This document shows, piece by piece, positions 59,659 to 64,000 of a DNA stretch of 64,000 bases. The number at the start of each line of letters is the position of its first letter. The first letter of the stretch is position 1. The notes beneath the pieces were generated by a model, which saw only the letters and a list, made by a program, of their open reading frames with translations, was not told where the DNA came from and did not search any database. The position numbers were made by a program, and so were the translations under genes. Origin of the DNA: Burkholderia paludis (GTDB lineage: Bacteria > Pseudomonadota > Gammaproteobacteria > Burkholderiales > Burkholderiaceae); contig NZ_JPGL01000017.1 in NCBI RefSeq assembly GCF_000732615.1, positions 62,001 to 126,000 on the forward strand, written 5' to 3'.

Positions 59659-60321
59659 TCACCCTTCGTCGCGCTCCCGCAACGTCCCCAGCAGCACGCG
59701 CCTGCAACTCGCGATCATCTGCGCTTCCGGATCGCGATAGCCGGTGAGCAGCCACGCCGCGCCGACGTTCGTCATCGCGCCGACGAGCGCGAGCCCGACC
59801 AGCCGCTGCTCGGTGCGCTCCGCGGGGGTCGCCGCTTCGCGCGGCGCGCCGATCGCCATGATCAGCTTGCCGAAGTCGATCAGCATGCGCTGGTAAGTCA
59901 TGTCGGTATCCGCGCTCACGCCCATCACCTCGAGCAGCAGCACGCGCGCCGAGCACGGGTCGCGCAGGAACGCGAAGAACGCGCCGAGCCCCGTGTCGAC
60001 GCTCTCGCGCAGATCGCCGCCGCGCGCGGCCACCGCCTGCGCGACCGCTTCATGCAGTTGCTGCGCGTGATGCAGGTAGGTGCAGCGCAGCAGATCCTCG
60101 GTGCTGTCGAACGCCGCATAGAAATAGCGGTCGTTCAGCTTCGCTTCCTGGCAGATCGACCGCACGGTCGCCTTGCGGAAGCCGACCGTGCCGAACACCC
60201 GCGTCGCCGCGCGGATCAGCGCGTCGCGCCGCTCGGCGGCGCGTACCTCGGGCGCCACGCCGCCATACGACCGGCCCCTTTTTTCCGTTTCGAGTGCTTT
60301 CTCCATTCCGCTATTTGACAT
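59659..60321 (-). CDS. TetR-family repressor
   Basis: The 220-residue regulator has a TetR helix-turn-helix at about residues 30-77 (RDALIRAATRVFGTVGFRKATVRSICQEAKLNDRYFYAAF, in outline) and a helical ligand domain. It is divergent from the SDR-monooxygenase-hydrolase operon with an 88-base gap that holds a GTGGTG/CACCAC dyad, so it most likely represses that operon until a ketone- or lipid-like substrate appears. Two nearby ATGs (60321, 60306) are possible starts; neither has a strong ribosome-binding site. Confidence 0.9.
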   Translation of the reverse strand: MSNSGMEKALETEKRGRSYGGVAPEVRAAERRDALIRAATRVFGTVGFRKATVRSICQEAKLNDRYFYAAFDSTEDLLRCTYLHHAQQLHEAVAQAVAARGGDLRESVDTGLGAFFAFLRDPCSARVLLLEVMGVSADTDMTYQRMLIDFGKLIMAIGAPREAATPAERTEQRLVGLALVGAMTNVGAAWLLTGYRDPEAQMIASCRRVLLGTLRERDEG

Positions 60322-60341
60322 CAGGACACCCGAAAACTAAA

Positions 60342-60361
60342 GTGGTGACGACCAACACCAC
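60342..60361. promoter_or_regulatory. Candidate TetR operator
   Basis: GTGGTG, eight bases and CACCAC form a perfect 6-bp inverted repeat in the middle of the divergent gap between the TetR gene and the SDR operon. Confidence 0.55.
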
Positions 60362-60409
60362 AATAGCCGCGCGATCGGCGCAGCGCAAGCGGAACGGGAG
60401 GAGCGACGG

Positions 60410-61336
60410 ATGAAGGGTTTTTCCGGCAAGGTCGCCGCGATCACGGGCGCCGGTTCGGGCATGGGCCGCAGCCTGGCGGTCGAGCTGGCGCGGCGCGGCT
60501 GCGAAGTCGCGCTCGCGGACGTCGACGAAACCGGGCTGGCCGCCACGGCGGCCGCCTGCGCACGGCACGGCGTGCGCGCGAGCACGCGGCGGCTCGACGT
60601 GGCCGATCGCGATGCGGTGTTCGCATGGGCCGATTTCGTCCGCGCCGAACACGGCAAGGTCAACCTGATCTTCAACAACGCGGGCGTGTCGCTGGCCGCC
60701 AGCGCCGAAACCGCGCGCATCGCCGATCTCGAATGGATCGTCGGCATCAATTTCTGGGGCGTCGTGCACGGCACGCAGGCGTTCCTGCCGCACCTGCGCG
60801 CGGCGGGCGACGGCCATGTCGTCAACACGTCGAGCCTGTTCGGGCTCGTCGCGATGCCGACGCAAAGCGCGTATAACGCGACCAAGTTCGCGGTGCGCGG
60901 CTTCACCGAGGCGCTGCGGATGGAACTCGAACTCGACGGCGCGCCGGTGAGCGCGACCTGCGTGCATCCGGGCGGCGTCGCGACGAACATCGTCGACGCG
61001 GGCCGCGTCGACACCAGCATCCACGCGCTGACGGGCCAGGACGAAGCGACCCATCGGCGCCAGGCGAACCGCCTGATCAACGCGACGACGGCCGACGAGG
61101 CCGCGCGGCAGATCCTCGCGGGCGTCGAGCGCAATGCGCGCCGCGTGCTCGTCGGCGCCGACGCGCGCCGGCTCGACCGGATCGCGCGCGTGCTCGGCGC
61201 CGGTTACCAGTGGCTGATGCTGCGCCACGTCCGCCGCGCCCGCGCACGCAACCTGCGCCCGAAGGAAGTCCCCATGGGGGAGCACGCGCACGCCCCGGCC
61301 TCCCGCCCGACCACGCCGACCAAGGACCCCGCATGA
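60410..61336 (+). CDS. Short-chain dehydrogenase/reductase
   Basis: The 308-residue classical SDR has the cofactor motif TGAGSGMG (12-19) with Asp37-Asp39 region suggesting NAD preference, NNAG (89-92), and catalytic Ser141/142, Tyr155 and Lys159 (SAYNATK). It oxidises an alcohol to a ketone or the reverse. The last 25 residues are Pro/Thr-rich. Its stop overlaps the start of the monooxygenase gene (ATGA), so the two are coupled: alcohol to ketone, then ketone to ester. Confidence 0.91.
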   Translation: MKGFSGKVAAITGAGSGMGRSLAVELARRGCEVALADVDETGLAATAAACARHGVRASTRRLDVADRDAVFAWADFVRAEHGKVNLIFNNAGVSLAASAETARIADLEWIVGINFWGVVHGTQAFLPHLRAAGDGHVVNTSSLFGLVAMPTQSAYNATKFAVRGFTEALRMELELDGAPVSATCVHPGGVATNIVDAGRVDTSIHALTGQDEATHRRQANRLINATTADEAARQILAGVERNARRVLVGADARRLDRIARVLGAGYQWLMLRHVRRARARNLRPKEVPMGEHAHAPASRPTTPTKDPA

Positions 61337-62910
61337 CCACGACGACCGACCGGCGCGACGCGCCGCCCGCCTCCACCGCCCGCGCCGAGCGCCGCGACGG
61401 CAACGACCTCGACGTACTGATCGTCGGCGCCGGCCTGTCCGGCATCGGCGCCGCGTATCATCTGAAGCAGCGCTGCCCGCATGCGAGCTTCGCGATCGTC
61501 GAGGCGCGCGACGCGATCGGCGGCACCTGGGACCTGTTCCGCTATCCGGGCGTCCGTTCGGACTCCGACATGTTCACGCTCGGCTACAGCTTCCGCCCGT
61601 GGCACAGCGACAAGGCGATCTCGGACGGCCAGGCGATCCTCGACTACATCCGCGACACCGCCCGCACCTACGGGATCGACAGGACGATCCGCTACGGCCA
61701 GAAAGTCGTCGCGGCCGACTGGGACTCGAACCGCGCGCGCTGGACGGTCACCATCGAGCGCACCCGGGACGGCGCGACCGACACGCTCGTCTACACCTGC
61801 CGCTTCCTGTTCATGTGCAGCGGCTACTACGACTACGACGCCGGCTACCTGCCCGACTGGGCCGGCATGGACACGTTCGAGGGCAAGCTCGTGCACCCGC
61901 AGCACTGGCCGAAGGACCTGTCGTACACGAACCGGCGCGTCGTCGTGATCGGCAGCGGCGCGACGGCCGTCACGCTCGTGCCGTCGATGGCGGCCGACGC
62001 GCAGCACGTGACGATGCTGCAGCGCTCGCCGACCTACATCGTGTCGCTGCCCGCGCGCGACAAGATCGCGAACGCGCTGCGCCGCGTGCTGCCGTCGCGG
62101 CTCGCGCACCGGATCGTGCGCGTGAAGAACGTCCTGCTGACGATCTATCTGTACAACGTCTCGCGCCGCAAGCCCGACCAGACGAAGAAATTCATCATCC
62201 GTGCGGCGAGCAAGCAGCTCGGCCCCGACTTCGACGTCGCGAAGCACCTGACGCCGCGCTACATGCCGTGGGACCAGCGCGTGTGCCTCGTGCCGAACGG
62301 CGACCTGTTCAAGTCGATCCGCACGGGCCGCGCATCGATCGTCACCGACGAGATCGAGCGCTTCACGCCGACCGGCCTGAAGCTGAAGAGCGGCCAGCAG
62401 CTCGACGCGGACGTGATCGTCACCGCGACCGGGCTGAAGGTGAAGATGCTCGGCGGCGCGCGCGTGACGGTCGACGGCCGCGCGGTCGACCTGCCGGAGA
62501 CCGTGTCGTACAAGGGGATGATGTACAGCGACGTGCCGAACCTCGCGTCGTCGTTCGGCTACACGAATGCGTCGTGGACGCTGAAGGCCGAGCTGATCGC
62601 GCGCTACGTGTGCCGGCTGCTCAACCACATGCGCGCGAACGGCTACGACACGTGCGTGCCGCGGCTCGGCGCCAGCGATCTCGGCGACGTGCCGGCCGTC
62701 AACCTGAGCTCCGGCTACATTCAGCGTGCGGCCGGCATCCTGCCGAAGCAGGGCCACCACAAGCCGTGGAAATTCCACCAGAACTACGTGCTCGATCTCG
62801 CATCGCTGAAGTTCAGCGGCCTCGCCGATTCGGCGATGCAGTTCGAACGCCGCGCGAAAACCGGCCCGGCGGCGACGCCGGTAGCCGAACCCGCACTCGA
62901 AACCCGCTGA
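61333..62910 (+). CDS. Flavin-containing Baeyer-Villiger-type monooxygenase
   Basis: The 525-residue NADPH- and FAD-dependent monooxygenase has FAD motif VGAGLSGIGAAYHL (31-44), the Baeyer-Villiger fingerprint FEGKLVHPQHWP (182-193) and NADPH motif VIGSGATAV (205-213). Overall it resembles EthA/MymA-type enzymes, which insert oxygen next to a carbonyl. The product ester could be cut by the hydrolase encoded seven bases downstream. The native substrate is unknown; ketones derived from lipids or terpenes are reasonable. Confidence 0.92.
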   Translation: MTTTTDRRDAPPASTARAERRDGNDLDVLIVGAGLSGIGAAYHLKQRCPHASFAIVEARDAIGGTWDLFRYPGVRSDSDMFTLGYSFRPWHSDKAISDGQAILDYIRDTARTYGIDRTIRYGQKVVAADWDSNRARWTVTIERTRDGATDTLVYTCRFLFMCSGYYDYDAGYLPDWAGMDTFEGKLVHPQHWPKDLSYTNRRVVVIGSGATAVTLVPSMAADAQHVTMLQRSPTYIVSLPARDKIANALRRVLPSRLAHRIVRVKNVLLTIYLYNVSRRKPDQTKKFIIRAASKQLGPDFDVAKHLTPRYMPWDQRVCLVPNGDLFKSIRTGRASIVTDEIERFTPTGLKLKSGQQLDADVIVTATGLKVKMLGGARVTVDGRAVDLPETVSYKGMMYSDVPNLASSFGYTNASWTLKAELIARYVCRLLNHMRANGYDTCVPRLGASDLGDVPAVNLSSGYIQRAAGILPKQGHHKPWKFHQNYVLDLASLKFSGLADSAMQFERRAKTGPAATPVAEPALETR

Positions 62911-62917
62911 GGCCGAC

Positions 62918-63904
62918 ATGACCCATACGCTCCACCTGATCCAGACCGTGCTGCTCGGCGTCGTCGCGGCGCTCGCCGCGCTCGCGCTGTTTTCCGCGTA
63001 CGTCGCCAGCCGCGTGACGCGCGCGTTTCCGCCCGAAGGCCGCTTCGTCGACATCGGCGGCGACCGCATCCACTACGTCGAATACGGCGACGGGCCGCCG
63101 ATCGTGTTCGTCCACGGGCTGGCGGGGCAACTGCGCAACTTCGCGTACCTGCCGCTCACGCGGCTCGCGCAGCATCATCGCGTGATCCTGATCGACCGGC
63201 CCGGCGCCGGCCGCTCGCTGCGCGGCGCGGGTTCGCAGGCGAACGTGTTCGCGCAGGCCCGCACGGTCGCCGCGTTCATCGACGCGCTGCGGCTCGACCG
63301 GCCCGTGCTCGTCGGCCACTCGCTCGGCGGCGCGATCGCGCTCGCGGTCGGCCTCAACCATCCGGAACGCGTGAGCCGGCTCGCGCTGATCGCGCCGCTG
63401 TCGCACGAGCAGCCCGAGCCGCCGGCGCCGTTCAAGCCGCTGATGCTGCCGTCGCCGCTCGTGCGCCGCTTCGTGTCGTGGACCTTCGCGATTCCGCTGA
63501 CGATCCTGACCGGCCGCAAGGCCGTGCGCCAGGTGTTCGCGCCGGAATCCGTGCCGCACGATTTCCCCACCAAGGGTGGCGGGTTGCTCGGCATGAGGCC
63601 GCACGTGTTCTACGCGACCGCGACCGATCTGCTGTCGGCGCCCGCCGACCTGCCCGCGATGGAACGCCGCTACGCGGATCTCTCGCTGCCGGTCGACGTG
63701 CTGTACGGCCGCGCCGATCCGATCCTGAACTACCGCCAGCACGGCGAGGCGCTGGCGCAGAAATCGGCGCGCGTGCGGCTGAAGGTCGTCGAGGGCGGGC
63801 ACATGCTGCCGGTCACGATTCCCGATGCGACCGCCGACTGGCTGCTCGAGGTCGCCGGCGCATCGGTCGAGGCGACCGCGCAGACGGCGCGCGTCGAGCA
63901 CTAG
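62918..63904 (+). CDS. Membrane-anchored alpha/beta hydrolase
   Basis: The 328-residue hydrolase has an N-terminal membrane helix (about 7-30), nucleophile Ser135 in VGHSLGG, an oxyanion-hole FVHGLAG (64-70), a likely acid in GRADPIL, and the catalytic His in GGHMLPV. It is the last gene of the SDR-monooxygenase set, so it likely hydrolyses the ester made by the monooxygenase, at the membrane. The order dehydrogenase, monooxygenase, esterase makes a short oxidation route. Confidence 0.9.
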   Translation: MTHTLHLIQTVLLGVVAALAALALFSAYVASRVTRAFPPEGRFVDIGGDRIHYVEYGDGPPIVFVHGLAGQLRNFAYLPLTRLAQHHRVILIDRPGAGRSLRGAGSQANVFAQARTVAAFIDALRLDRPVLVGHSLGGAIALAVGLNHPERVSRLALIAPLSHEQPEPPAPFKPLMLPSPLVRRFVSWTFAIPLTILTGRKAVRQVFAPESVPHDFPTKGGGLLGMRPHVFYATATDLLSAPADLPAMERRYADLSLPVDVLYGRADPILNYRQHGEALAQKSARVRLKVVEGGHMLPVTIPDATADWLLEVAGASVEATAQTARVEH

Positions 63905-64000
63905 ACGGAAGATCCTCACGAAGCGGCGGCCGGTGCCGCGCCGTGCCGTGCCGTGCCGCGCTGCGCCGCGCCGCCGATGCTGCGGCGCAATCAGGCTGCG

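Noticed and set aside
63905..64000. Short GCCGT/GCCGC repeats at the window's end
   Set aside because: Low-complexity GC sequence of under 100 bases with no frame or structure that can be supported.

Overview
The window is about 68% GC, densely coded, and carries many LysR regulators, trimeric porins, DUF4148 proteins and a heavy-metal RND system. This points to a Burkholderia genome, probably of the B. cepacia complex and possibly from a secondary chromosome. The assignment rests on protein resemblance and codon use only. No rRNA, transposase, integrase or CRISPR array was seen.

Layout. 0-12.5 kb: end of a porin gene, a HutC-type GntR regulator, a small membrane protein, an alpha/beta hydrolase, a BenM/CatM-type LysR regulator, lysP, a diguanylate cyclase, a FUSC-type transporter, argG and a small P-loop kinase. 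12.5-22 kb: a PL7 alginate-lyase-like lipoprotein, a tartrate module (MFS transporter, tartrate dehydrogenase, divergent LysR), further regulators, a LysE exporter and a methyltransferase. 21.4-26.8 kb: a catabolic cluster (flavin reductase, HpaB-type hydroxylase, cupin, DUF2848) with a MarR gene that shares a promoter motif with it, and a stand-alone iscS between them.

27.5-33.7 kb is the most interesting part. A SUKH-like protein gene lies beside rtcR, the CARF/sigma-54 activator of RNA repair. Divergently, a good sigma-54 promoter precedes an approximately 490-nt untranslated leader and then slipin, rtcB and a nucleotidyltransferase. The leader contains two tandem tRNA-like elements. The first is an acceptor/T-arm minihelix. 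The second is a full tRNA fold whose anticodon arm is replaced by a 6-bp stem with a GCAA tetraloop. Further GNRA-capped hairpins follow. This looks like an RNA-repair operon that carries its own non-decoding tRNA mimics.

33.8-40.2 kb: an O-methyltransferase, O-acetylhomoserine sulfhydrylase, a ZIP transporter behind a MerR-type 19-bp-spacer promoter, secreted DUF4148 proteins, a porin and a lipoprotein. 40.3-48.8 kb: a czcCBA efflux operon that ends in its own two-component system. A small repeat-built reading frame is coupled between czcB and czcA. A shared 16-bp motif in front of czcC, the porin, both DUF4148 genes and the lipoprotein suggests one local regulon.

48.8-50.44 kb: an AT-rich acquired islet with an M35-type metallopeptidase, a periplasmic OmpA-like protein and a truncated secreted protein. 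50.5-54.7 kb: a TonB receptor, PnuC and APH-kinase cluster. 55-60 kb: DUF2970, a three-domain oxidoreductase with GST and a divergent LysR, and a TetR gene. 60.4-63.9 kb: an SDR, Baeyer-Villiger monooxygenase and hydrolase operon, divergent from the TetR gene.
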